Source: Clostridiales bacterium
Lineage (GTDB): Bacteria > Bacillota > Clostridia > Christensenellales > Borkfalkiaceae
Length of the DNA: 48,989 nucleotides
Assembly: GCA_023667345.1 (NCBI GenBank)
Contig: JAMPAF010000014.1
Location: 1 to 48,989 of the forward strand
Reading direction: 5' to 3'
Shown one piece after another: positions 41,812 to 48,989 of the stretch. The first letter of the stretch is position 1; every line of letters starts with the position of its first letter. The notes under the pieces are model-generated. The model ran no database searches, was not told the DNA's origin, and saw only the letters and a program-made list of their open reading frames with translations. The translations under genes and the position numbers were made by a program.

Positions 41812-44800
41812 ATGAATAAATTAACTAAACGTATTGCGACAGCCGGATTTGCGGCAGTGTTTGCCGCCACGGCGGTATCGGGTTTGACCCTTTTCAAAAG
41901 GGGCGCGGGCAAAACTGTTTTTGCCGCCGCGGAAGAGGCTAAACCCTTAGCGTATTACTACGAAAATCTGAATTTTACCACTCCGAGCGGTAAACAGCAA
42001 GAGTTCACTCTTGCTAAAAAATTCTATCAGGCGCTCGACGAACTGAACACGAGCGGCGAGTTTAAGGACGGCGTAGTTTCGCTTTCGCTTACAGAAAACG
42101 ACCTCGCCACGTCCGACCAGATAAAGGCTTGGATAGAAAACAACGATTTGACTATTCCCTCGGCGTTCAGCGCGGCGCGCGACTCGTACTATTACGACCA
42201 CCCCGAGCTCTTCTACGTCGACCTCTATAAGCTCACGATAAGCGCGGGCAGAACGAACGGCGTTTACACCGCCTACATAGACTGCGGCACCGAAGAGAAT
42301 TGCTACATAGACGGAAGCGACTTAAACAGCGAGAGTAAAGTCGACGTTGCGATAACGTCTTTTAACAATAAAATAAGCGACGTAATTATGTATGCGCGTA
42401 CGGAAGCCGCCAAGGATACCTTCGGTTCCGAGGAAGATATGCTTCTTGCAAGGTATGCAAACGAGTATATCGCACAGAATGTTGCTTACGACTTCGAAGC
42501 GTACACTGCGGAAAATGCCTCGCAGGCTTACGCAAAGCCCTTTACGGGTACCGCATACGGCGCACTCGTCGACGGGCAATGCGTGTGCAGCGGCTATTCC
42601 TTCGCATATAAGGCGGTTTTGGACCAACTTGAAATTCCCTGCGTGGTGGTCAGCGGTTATTCCATTGCAAAAAGCAGTGACGGCAACGGCACGGAAAAGG
42701 GCGACGCGCACAGTTGGAACTATGTTTGGCTTAAAAATCCCACCGAAGGCACCGCTTCCTCGGCTTCCTATTCCGACGGCAAGGACGGCGGTTGGTACGC
42801 CTACGACGTAACCTGGAACAGCAGCTCTTCGGATAAGAATACGTATACGAATATGAGTTCGTACGTAACGGGCAGAAACCACGGCACCGACCCCGTAATT
42901 TCGTCGTCGGGCTACAATATGCCCTATCCTTCGCTGTCGTACGTAAACTACGGCAACACCGTTACGGACAGCGATTTTACGCACAGTTATATTTACGCTC
43001 CGATGGGCGAAACGGGCGGACTCGACGATTACGGCAATACGTTAATGGAAAAGAAAGAAACCGTCAGCTATAAGGGCAAAGGCACTCTCGAACTTGCCAA
43101 AGAGGGGCTGTATATCGCTGTGCGCTACGCTTACTATAACGGGAGTGACGAATTGATATGGAGCCCTTGGGCTGATATAGGGAGTACGCTTAAAGTAGTT
43201 GAAAGTGAAGACGAAAGCCCTAACGAGAGTGTAGTTCCGGTTTTCAACGATGCTTTATATACGCAGTATGCGGTTTTGGATAAGGCGCCCGAGCTTAATT
43301 ATAATCCGGATAACCCCGAAACCCAAAGTCTGGCAAAGCCTACCGACCCTAATTTATACTACGACCCGAATTCCGCTACGGATTTCGGCGAGAGCGTAAT
43401 ATATATTTCCGAGACGTTCGTAAACCAATGCTTCGGTACGTATACGCCCGCGCCGTACATAACGTCGTCGTCGCCCGACCATTGCGGACAGGTATTTATC
43501 AGCGACGGAATGGCGGAATCGGAAGAATCCAACATAATGGCTGATAAGCATGCGTTCGAAATTAAGATTACGTACGACGAAAAACTGCACGTTATCGACA
43601 AAACCAAGCCGGTAGGCGTGTCGTTCATTTCGGAATTTGCCAATGCGGCGGAATACGCCTCGTTCGTGCCCCTAAACGATAAGGGCGATTTAGCCGAGAT
43701 TATGAGCGACGGCAGAACGTTAAGGTTTAAATTTAAGCCCAGCTTGATGTGGGAGCATAACAGAAGCATGTATTCCTTCTACTTTTCGAACGTAGGCTCG
43801 GCTGAAAAGGTTTACGGATTGAACGGTCAAAGCAGAGTTTCTGATAAGCTTCCCAACCCCGCGCATTACATATTCGAAAGGCACTATATGGCTTGCCCCG
43901 CGCGTTTAGGCGGCGGCAGACTGTGGATAGAGTGCTGCGCCCAGCCCACGCTTGTAAGCAACACCGACTTGGCGGCAATGGAATTTACGGACGAAAACGG
44001 CAATTCCACCTTTACCGAGCAGTCGCGCAGCCAGATGATGCTCGTAGTTCAGGAGGCGAGCACGGAGGCAAAGACCGCTTTGCAGGAGCAGGCGGCGACA
44101 GATTACGGCGTTGCGGACATTGACAGCAAGAGCGCAACCTACGATATCGACTTGCAGATTTGCGGCAAGGTTGCAAAGATTAAGGACGGCAGCTTCGTCA
44201 AAATCGCGCTCGGCTTCCCCGAGGGGTACGGACCCGAGGACGAGGGCGTAACGTTTAAAATTTACCACCGCAAGCATATAAGCGGCGACACGTACGAAAT
44301 AGAAGAGGTGCCCTGCGTTGTAACCAAGTTCGGCATTGTGGCAACGGTTGAAAGCTTTTCGCCCTACATGGTAGTGGCGGTGAATGCGGACAGCGTTACC
44401 GATACGGCAAAAACCGTCTACGCGACGATAGACGGCAAGGGCGGCACGCTCAGCAAAGCGGACGGCAAGGTGCTCTCGATTGCGGAAGGCGGCACTCATA
44501 CGTACGATTTCACGCCCGACGCGGGTTACGAAATTTTAAAGGTGACGCTCAACGGCGAGGAAGTATCTTTGACCGCTGATAATAAACTCACCGTAAATTA
44601 CGCCGATTTGACGACCGACAACGAGATTGTGGTTAAATATATATCCGCGGCGGCTAAAACGCGCTACGGCGCAGATTTCGAGCTTGTAGTGCCCAACACC
44701 GTGGTGCTTGCTTCTAACAGCAGTCTTTATACGGTTGCGGACGTAGGCGGCGGCGCAAAAAACAACACCGCGCTTATCGTCAGCCTGTGTTTGGTGCTTG

Positions 44801-45111
44801 CGGCGGTTGCAGCGGCGGCGGTGATTGCGGTTATCGTAATCAAAAAGAGCAGGGGTGAACAGGCAGTTGAAACGGTCGCGCCCGCGCCCGAGAAAAAACC
44901 CGCGGCGGCAAAGGAGCCTTCTTCCGAAAAGAAGTCCGCGCCCAAAACGACGGCGGCAAAGCCCGCGGTAAAGCAAACCACAGCGGCGACGGCGGCGGCA
45001 ACCAAACCCGCGGCTAAGACGACGGCGCCCGCGGCAACAAAGCCCGTTGTAAAGCCCGTTGTGAAGCCCGTACAGCCCAAGAGCGGTACAACCAAAACAA
45101 CCAAAAAGTAA
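41812..45111 (+). CDS. Secreted, membrane-anchored transglutaminase-like protein
   Basis: A 1099-aa protein. The signal peptide (NKLTKRIATAGFAAVFAATA, cleavage near VFAAAEE) is followed by a transglutaminase-like cysteine protease/ligase domain with the triad GQCVCSGYSFAYK (Cys259), GDAHSWNYVWL (His300) and WYAYDVTWN (Asp332). A long middle region of beta-type modules follows. Near residues 855-950 a module ends DFTPDAGYEILKVTLNGEEV, resembling InlB-like/Flg_new repeats. A C-terminal membrane span (ALIVSLCLVLAAVAAAAVIA) precedes a cytoplasmic tail rich in Ala, Lys, Pro and Thr. No sortase motif. It may crosslink or cleave wall or surface proteins. Own promoter. Confidence 0.88.
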   Translation: MNKLTKRIATAGFAAVFAATAVSGLTLFKRGAGKTVFAAAEEAKPLAYYYENLNFTTPSGKQQEFTLAKKFYQALDELNTSGEFKDGVVSLSLTENDLATSDQIKAWIENNDLTIPSAFSAARDSYYYDHPELFYVDLYKLTISAGRTNGVYTAYIDCGTEENCYIDGSDLNSESKVDVAITSFNNKISDVIMYARTEAAKDTFGSEEDMLLARYANEYIAQNVAYDFEAYTAENASQAYAKPFTGTAYGALVDGQCVCSGYSFAYKAVLDQLEIPCVVVSGYSIAKSSDGNGTEKGDAHSWNYVWLKNPTEGTASSASYSDGKDGGWYAYDVTWNSSSSDKNTYTNMSSYVTGRNHGTDPVISSSGYNMPYPSLSYVNYGNTVTDSDFTHSYIYAPMGETGGLDDYGNTLMEKKETVSYKGKGTLELAKEGLYIAVRYAYYNGSDELIWSPWADIGSTLKVVESEDESPNESVVPVFNDALYTQYAVLDKAPELNYNPDNPETQSLAKPTDPNLYYDPNSATDFGESVIYISETFVNQCFGTYTPAPYITSSSPDHCGQVFISDGMAESEESNIMADKHAFEIKITYDEKLHVIDKTKPVGVSFISEFANAAEYASFVPLNDKGDLAEIMSDGRTLRFKFKPSLMWEHNRSMYSFYFSNVGSAEKVYGLNGQSRVSDKLPNPAHYIFERHYMACPARLGGGRLWIECCAQPTLVSNTDLAAMEFTDENGNSTFTEQSRSQMMLVVQEASTEAKTALQEQAATDYGVADIDSKSATYDIDLQICGKVAKIKDGSFVKIALGFPEGYGPEDEGVTFKIYHRKHISGDTYEIEEVPCVVTKFGIVATVESFSPYMVVAVNADSVTDTAKTVYATIDGKGGTLSKADGKVLSIAEGGTHTYDFTPDAGYEILKVTLNGEEVSLTADNKLTVNYADLTTDNEIVVKYISAAAKTRYGADFELVVPNTVVLASNSSLYTVADVGGGAKNNTALIVSLCLVLAAVAAAAVIAVIVIKKSRGEQAVETVAPAPEKKPAAAKEPSSEKKSAPKTTAAKPAVKQTTAATAAATKPAAKTTAPAATKPVVKPVVKPVQPKSGTTKTTKK

Positions 45112-45145
45112 AGTAAATAATATCCTCAAAGTAAATAATATCCTC
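45110..45145. repeat. Two tandem 18-bp repeats at the 3' end of the transglutaminase gene
   Basis: AAAGTAAATAATATCCTC occurs twice in perfect tandem (45110-45127 and 45128-45145) and a third copy begins (AAAG). The first copy overlaps the stop codon. The second copy pairs with the terminator-like arm downstream. Confidence 0.85.
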
Positions 45146-45177
45146 AAAGCAAAGCTCCGCGCGGGGAATATTATTTT
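45133..45177 (+). terminator. Possible terminator of the transglutaminase gene
   Basis: AAATAATAT (45133-45141) pairs with ATATTATTT (45168-45176), with an inner GC-rich CCGCGCGG loop. The U-tract is weak, so efficiency is doubtful. Confidence 0.4.
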
Positions 45178-45251
45178 ATACCCGTTTATCTATGTCATTT
45201 CGCCCCGCCGTATGGCGGTACTGCGTGCCGACAAGTCGGGGTGCTCGGTTA

Positions 45252-45458
45252 CCGTCATTGCGAGGGCACTTGTGCCCGCGGCAATCCAGAATTACGGAGT
45301 TTGCAGGTGTTCGCTTTAAATAGCGTTGTAATGCGGCAAGGTTAGTTTTGCGCGAGAATACCTCTTCGAGGCGTGCAAAAAGATTATCACGTTGTAAACG
45401 GTAATTGCGTTTGCGTTTCAACACGGTCAACTGTACCGTTTACTCCTCATAATGACGG
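45252..45458. repeat. MITE-like element with CCGTCATTGCGAG termini
   Basis: The left end CCGTCATTGCGAG (45252-45264) and right end CTCATAATGACGG (45446-45458) are inverted repeats with two mismatches. The left arm continues into the hairpin GGGCAC..GTGCCC and GCAATCCAG, a widely distributed bacterial intergenic repeat pattern. The upstream 45195-45250 holds two more hairpins (CCGCCGTATGGCGG, CCGACAAGTCGG). No credible gene lies in 45112-45578. Confidence 0.6.
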
Positions 45459-45578
45459 GTGGCGTGCCGCTTTCAGCCGCGCGGTGCTGTGTTTGATGTG
45501 GGGACGGGAGGGTTGTGTTATTATCACCTTATAACGCCGCGAGGTATATAAAACACAAAAGAGGTCAATTTTTAATAT

Positions 45579-45944
45579 ATGACTATCGGTAAAGCGTTCA
45601 AGCTGTTTTTTCTCAGAGCGTTCGATTTCGGCGGACGCTCTTCGCGCAGAGAGTTTTGGTTAGGCGTGCTCCCCAACGCAATGATTATGCTATTGCTCGC
45701 GGGGTTGCTCGTCGCTGGTTTGGTGGGGTTTGCTCACGCAATTAACCAATTCAGCATAGCAATGATAGCGGCTTTTGCGCTGTTCTGTCTTGTAGAGCTG
45801 TTGCCGTCCGTGTCGCTCATTTTCAGAAGAATGCACGATATAGGCAAGAGCGGCAAGTACATTTTAACGCTTTTTATTCCCGTCGTCGGTTTCGTCTGGT
45901 ATATTTACCTCGTAACCCGCCCCGCAGACTTTTATGCAAACTGA
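45579..45944 (+). CDS. DUF805 family membrane protein
   Basis: A 121-aa protein with the DUF805 layout: the start KAFKLFFLRAFDFGGRSSRREFW, three to four membrane spans (MLLLAGLLVAGLVGFAHAI, IAMIAAFALFCLVELLPSV, ILTLFIPVVGFVWYIYLV), the conserved RRMHDIGKSG between spans, and a short tail. The family is widespread and of unknown function. It lies alone after a repeat-rich stretch; the shared terminator at 45956 separates it from a convergent gene. Confidence 0.9.
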   Translation: MTIGKAFKLFFLRAFDFGGRSSRREFWLGVLPNAMIMLLLAGLLVAGLVGFAHAINQFSIAMIAAFALFCLVELLPSVSLIFRRMHDIGKSGKYILTLFIPVVGFVWYIYLVTRPADFYAN

Positions 45945-45955
45945 AAAATAAAAGA

Positions 45956-45980
45956 GGAAGGCAGTCCGCCTTCCATTTTT
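45956..45980. terminator. Bidirectional terminator
   Basis: GGAAGGC / GCCTTCC (45956-45962 with 45968-45974) with T-run ATTTTT on the plus side and an A-rich stretch upstream. It serves the DUF805 gene and the convergent minus-strand lipoprotein gene. Confidence 0.8.
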
Positions 45981-45995
45981 CTGTATCAACGGTGT

Positions 45996-47411
45996 TTAAA
46001 CAACCTCAATCGCGCCTATTTTGTTGGCTTTAAGGGCTTGGTTCCACAGTCCGCCGTTGGCAAGTTGCAGGCAGTATTTGGGGACGCCGCTGTCTTCCTC
46101 GCCGTAAAATCTTAAATACGCCTCGTATTTTCCGCTATCTAATTCTGTATGTACCGAAAAGCCGTAACTGTCCGCGCCCGTAAAATCGGCAACCGTGCGC
46201 ACCGCTCTGACCGTGCCCTCGCCGTCGACCAAAATCAATTTGGCGTGTTTTGATTTGTTCAGATTGCCGAAGCCGACGTTCTCTAATTTAAGTTCGGCGG
46301 AAAGAGTAGAGGTTTCCTGCGAATAAACGAGGGTCGATTTTTTCAGCACAAATCTGTAACCCATGCGGTTTTCTATGTACGTAAATGCCGAACTGCCGTA
46401 ATATGCCTTGTCCGAGCCGCAACTTTTCGTGTAATTCGTGTTTTTCCACTTGTCTATAACGTTATTGTTCCACTCTACGTTAAGGTAGCTTAAATTAATT
46501 TTGTACATTTCGGGCAGACAGGTATCAATATTGTGAAGATTGCTCGACGGAATAACGACTTCCCCGCCGTAGGGCAGATGCTCCGTCTGTCTGCTCAAAA
46601 ATTCAATTTCCCGCGCCCTGTCGGTGTACGTTCCCAAATCGCTGTCCGAGCCGAGATAGCCGTCGTTAAACAGCCCCAGCCTGTACGCCTTGTCCGTCTC
46701 GGGTATAACGTAGCCGTCGATATCCTTTAAGGTTATGCCCAAAAAGTCGTAAATCATTTTCGGCGTTCTCACGAGTACGGGAATATTTTCCGTGCCGTCG
46801 AGGAAGGCTTGCGTTATGGGCACGATATTCGCGGAATTTGCAATCGCGCTCGAATGCATTTCGCCCCAGGGACCTATCATGCCGACCTCTATTGCGGTGA
46901 CTAAGTTTTCATAGCCGCAAAACAGCGGGCAAACCTGCCCTATGTGCTTTAATATGACGGCTAAACTCGGCTCTTGGTCCTTTTTGCCGCCGTAATTCGG
47001 GTCGTACGCAAATCTTACTATCGCGTTCTTGTCCTTCTCTTTTAGGAATGATAATAGCTCTTTCAGCCCGTCCAAAGCGGCGGCGGTCAATTCTTTGTCC
47101 GCGTTGCCGTTTACCGCCTTCGAAAAAGCGCTTATATCTATGCGCAGGTGATAAAGCTGCGTCGCGTCCGTCACGATATATTTGTTGTACGAAACACCGC
47201 TGTCGGTAACGTTTACGTAAACGGGGCGGTAAAACCCTTGGTCGGGGTTATTTATTCTTTCGGTGCTCTCCGTGTAATTCAAAAACTGATAGCCGGGTTC
47301 CGTCTCCGTCCTTGTCGGCTTTATTTTGCACGCGGGGACGAAAGCGGCGGTAAGAACGGCAAGCAGCGCTGCAAGAATTATTTTACCCGTACTTTTAAAA
47401 ACTGATTTCAA
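45996..47411 (-). CDS. DUF4874/DUF4832 domain lipoprotein
   Basis: A 471-aa protein from TTG 47411 (AGGA upstream). The lipoprotein signal peptide ends FVPAC (Cys28). The N-terminal DUF4874 region starts with the hallmark NNPDQGFYRPVYV, followed by LYHLRIDISAF and NAIVRFAYDPNYGG, in a TIM-barrel-like order. The middle has GMIGPWGEMHSS, and the C-terminal DUF4832 part has LFNDGYLGSDSDLGTY and YLNVEWNNN, closing with a beta domain. Such proteins are thought to be glycoside-hydrolase-like surface proteins, unproven. It is transcribed with the membrane gene 12 nt upstream. Confidence 0.85.
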   Translation of the reverse strand: MKSVFKSTGKIILAALLAVLTAAFVPACKIKPTRTETEPGYQFLNYTESTERINNPDQGFYRPVYVNVTDSGVSYNKYIVTDATQLYHLRIDISAFSKAVNGNADKELTAAALDGLKELLSFLKEKDKNAIVRFAYDPNYGGKKDQEPSLAVILKHIGQVCPLFCGYENLVTAIEVGMIGPWGEMHSSAIANSANIVPITQAFLDGTENIPVLVRTPKMIYDFLGITLKDIDGYVIPETDKAYRLGLFNDGYLGSDSDLGTYTDRAREIEFLSRQTEHLPYGGEVVIPSSNLHNIDTCLPEMYKINLSYLNVEWNNNVIDKWKNTNYTKSCGSDKAYYGSSAFTYIENRMGYRFVLKKSTLVYSQETSTLSAELKLENVGFGNLNKSKHAKLILVDGEGTVRAVRTVADFTGADSYGFSVHTELDSGKYEAYLRFYGEEDSGVPKYCLQLANGGLWNQALKANKIGAIEVV

Positions 47412-47423
47412 TTTTTCAGGTTC

Positions 47424-48101
47424 CTAATCGGTGATTTCCGTGCCTTGTATTTCCTCTTCGGAAACGGCAACCTCGTCGTCGGTTGCCCCTTCGGGTTGGG
47501 TCGGTTCGGTCGGTTGAGCTTGCCCGCCCGCAACAACTTTCGCTTGCTTTTTTGCCGAAAAATGTTCGGCTATGTAATTTATGATGGGGAACAGCACCTT
47601 CGTGAACAGCTCGACCGCAAGAAGGTAGAGGTGTATCTTGGCGTGGTGTTCGCCCGGCTCTATGAGCATTGTAAGCGACAGCGCGATTACCGTAAGCGAT
47701 TCGGCAAGGTTGACTATCGCAACGATTTTGCAGGGGATAAGCTTGTTTTCTTTCAGTTCCTCGGTCGCCTCGACAAGCTCCCGCGTCTCCCTTAAAATCG
47801 ACCAGATTGCCCAGCTCACGCAAACGACGGCGTAAGTTACGTTGACCTCGCCCGTCTCGACGAAAACTATGAGGATAATGCCGATAATTATTTCGACTGC
47901 GTTCCAGTAGAGGGCGGAGAGCAAGTAATGCTTGCGGTTTTTGATTGCGGTGTAAACTATTTCTTCTACGCCGTAAAAAATCATTAAACCGCCGATAAAG
48001 TAGCGCAAAACTCCGATTTCCGCAATGGCGGAAACGAACGCGATAACAAGCGCGGTCAAAGCCCAGTAAATTGCCGTTCTTACAGCACCGTAAATTTTCA
48101 T
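47424..48101 (-). CDS. DUF308/HdeD-like integral membrane protein
   Basis: A 225-aa protein. ATG 48101 is chosen because GGGAG lies about 8 nt upstream; the frame is open to 48131. About six membrane spans include YWALTALVIAFVSAIAEIGV, LRYFIGGLMIFYGVEEIVY, VEIIIGIILIVFV, YAVVCVSWAIWSIL and LTVIALSLTML, in the short paired-span rhythm of HdeD/DUF308 proteins. The acidic, Pro/Thr-rich tail (about 190-225) is cytoplasmic or disordered. It heads a two-gene operon with the DUF4832 lipoprotein. Family assignment is tentative. Confidence 0.65.
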   Translation of the reverse strand: MKIYGAVRTAIYWALTALVIAFVSAIAEIGVLRYFIGGLMIFYGVEEIVYTAIKNRKHYLLSALYWNAVEIIIGIILIVFVETGEVNVTYAVVCVSWAIWSILRETRELVEATEELKENKLIPCKIVAIVNLAESLTVIALSLTMLIEPGEHHAKIHLYLLAVELFTKVLFPIINYIAEHFSAKKQAKVVAGGQAQPTEPTQPEGATDDEVAVSEEEIQGTEITD

Positions 48102-48121
48102 ATGTTGCTCCCTGTAAATAA

Positions 48122-48150
48122 ATTTTATCATAGCGACAAAATTTTTTCAA
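48122..48150 (-). promoter_or_regulatory. Promoter of the DUF308-like / DUF4832 operon
   Basis: Minus strand: TTGAAA (48150-48145), a 17-nt spacer and TAAAAT (48127-48122), about 20 nt before ATG 48101. Confidence 0.75.
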
Positions 48151-48160
48151 GCAATATGCA

Positions 48161-48200
48161 AAAAAGACCTTAAACGAAACGGTTTGTTTAAGGTCTTTTT
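48161..48200. terminator. Strong bidirectional terminator
   Basis: A 14-bp stem AAAAAGACCTTAAA / TTTAAGGTCTTTTT (48161-48174 with 48187-48200) with an internal GAAAC-GGTTTG pairing. On the minus strand it ends the gene at 48219-48767. Confidence 0.9.
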
Positions 48201-48218
48201 GGGTGGAAAAAGCGTAAC

Positions 48219-48767
48219 TTAAAGCGAATTTTTATTTATTTCTTCAACAAATTCGTAATAAACTTTGTCAAATGCGTCGTCGCTATTCATATAATTGCCC
48301 TCCTTTTGGCGCTGGATATATTTCCAATACGCCCAGTCGTATTTCAAATATTTATCGGCGAAATCTTCGCGCAAGCCGTCGATAGGTGTTTGCGGTTGAT
48401 TGTCTCCGTTCAAGGTTGACAAAATGCAATCATACAGCTTATCAAGCGCAACCAAAAGCTCTTTATCAATTTTATAGAAAGGCTTTATATGTGTCTTGAT
48501 TTTGCCGTAGCCTATAAATAAATTTTCGGAAAAAACCTTCATTGCCTCAGAGTTGTTTTGCGCATATTTAATCGTTTCGGCATTAGCCAAACCGATTAAA
48601 CATGAAAAGCCTTCCCTTATCTCGTTCATATATTTAATTCGGTTTTCCAAAATAACTTTCTGAATTCGTTCTTTTCTGTTTTGAATAAAATTGTAAGTAA
48701 AGCTTGCCACAGAAGTGATAAACGCAATTCCCGCAGTTATTATCGCAATTATAGTTTCAACGCTCAT
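48219..48767 (-). CDS. Small membrane-anchored protein of unknown function
   Basis: A 182-aa protein, AGGAG before ATG 48767. One N-terminal membrane span (TIIAIITAGIAFITSVASFT) is followed by a basic stop-transfer segment (NRKERIQKVILENRIKYMNE) and a helical cytoplasmic domain with LVALDKLYDCILS and KYDWAYWKYIQRQK. The layout of one TM plus a helical domain is common among small cargo or defence-associated proteins, but no family is recognised. Confidence 0.7.
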   Translation of the reverse strand: MSVETIIAIITAGIAFITSVASFTYNFIQNRKERIQKVILENRIKYMNEIREGFSCLIGLANAETIKYAQNNSEAMKVFSENLFIGYGKIKTHIKPFYKIDKELLVALDKLYDCILSTLNGDNQPQTPIDGLREDFADKYLKYDWAYWKYIQRQKEGNYMNSDDAFDKVYYEFVEEINKNSL

Positions 48768-48791
48768 AATTTTCTCCTGAATTATAAAATA

Positions 48792-48836
48792 AGCAACCTA
48801 CCACAATCCACTTTAAGTGGTTCGTTTTAGGTTGCT
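48792..48836. other. Nested hairpin overlapping a stop codon
   Basis: An outer inverted repeat AGCAACCTA / TAGGTTGCT (48792-48800 with 48828-48836) encloses CCACTTTAAGTGG. It spans the region between the partial right-edge gene and the small membrane gene. There is no U-tract, so it may be an attenuator or repeat rather than a terminator. Confidence 0.5.
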
Positions 48837-48989
48837 ATTGGTGGACTATGGGTGTTAGAGTTTGAACACCTTTTTGCCCTTTTGCCCGTTTCAACCTTTC
48901 AAGGACTGCGTTCGTTTCGTCAAGGCGTATTTTTTCAATGTTCTTGTCAACGCCTAAATCAAGGTAGCTGACGGTCTTTACGCCCTCAC
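48835..48989 (-). CDS. 3' end of an unidentified gene (partial)
   Basis: Open on the minus strand from the window edge (first full codon at 48987) to TAG at 48835-48837. The 50 residues, GVKTVSYLDLGVDKNIEKIR onward through ETNAVLERLKRAKGQ, are charged and helical. The length and composition indicate true coding sequence, but no family is recognised. The gene lies upstream of and co-oriented with the small membrane protein gene. Confidence 0.6.
   Translation of the reverse strand, partial: EGVKTVSYLDLGVDKNIEKIRLDETNAVLERLKRAKGQKGVQTLTPIVHQ

Noticed and set aside
44536-45147. Arg/Cys-rich minus-strand open frame opposite the transglutaminase tail
   Set aside because: It is a by-product of the Ala/Lys/Pro codon repeats on the plus strand.
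45252-45300. tRNA or structured RNA gene at the GTCATTGCGAG..GCAATCCAG hairpin
   Set aside because: No cloverleaf, T-loop or anticodon arm; it matches a common intergenic repeat pattern instead.
45176-45430. 84-codon minus-strand ORF in the repeat-rich stretch
   Set aside because: It lies within a MITE-like element with inverted termini and hairpins, lacks an RBS and has no family features.

Overview
The window looks like a chromosomal stretch from a spore-forming, low-to-mid GC member of the Firmicutes (Clostridia-like). The evidence is a yqfC-yqfD sporulation pair, the block phoH-yqfF/pgpH-ybeY-era-yqzL-recO in Firmicutes order, pyruvate phosphate dikinase, AGGAGG-type ribosome binding sites, sigma-A promoters with 17-bp spacers, and many Gly/Ala-rich secreted lipoproteins. 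A gut-type uncultured clostridial lineage is an inference; no rRNA or tRNA gene is present to test it.

Layout. 1-420: 3' end of an unknown gene followed by two palindromic mobile-like repeats and a terminator. 450-1381 (minus): a MinD-like ATPase with a destroyed P-loop, overlapped by a tiny MinE-like ORF. 1606-9129: a 2507-aa repetitive surface lipoprotein. 9209-15392: the housekeeping/sporulation block yqfC, yqfD, phoH, pgpH (without its usual sensor domain), ybeY, era, yqzL (35 aa), recO, with short repeats between era and recO. 15454-16096: a divergent pair, a frameshifted two-TM membrane protein and a small XRE-type regulator, with three copies of a palindromic operator between them. 16229-18877: pyruvate phosphate dikinase under a good sigma-A promoter.

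18960-22600 is an AT-rich island: wreckage of a conjugative element (a VirB4/TraE fragment joined to an unrelated 3' tail), four small accessory genes, and a pair of 31-bp direct repeats at the right edge. 22671-23861 is an ASCH-domain protein. 24073-31163 is an RHS/YD-repeat polymorphic toxin locus: one full-length RHS gene with a hydrophobic C-terminal module and candidate immunity gene, one displaced orphan C-terminal cassette with a nuclease-like tip and a second candidate immunity gene, and a third cassette that has lost its toxin. Each displaced cassette starts at a near-consensus promoter directly after a hairpin.

31358-34856 is a four-gene operon built around DUF2589-type proteins, whose function is unknown; it is the best candidate here for an undescribed multi-protein system. 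After a small HTH regulator, 35460-41703 forms a sensing/export operon: hybrid histidine kinase, solute-binding lipoprotein, MacB/LolD-type ATPase and FtsX-type permease. 41812-45111 is a membrane-anchored secreted transglutaminase-like protein. The right end holds a DUF805 membrane protein, a minus-strand operon of a DUF308-like membrane protein and a DUF4874/DUF4832 lipoprotein, a small membrane protein, and the 3' end of an unidentified gene.

Hairpins built on the core GCCGCGCGGC recur as terminators at 234, 23920, 31170 and 35343. Protein families were assigned by reading motifs only; no database search was run.
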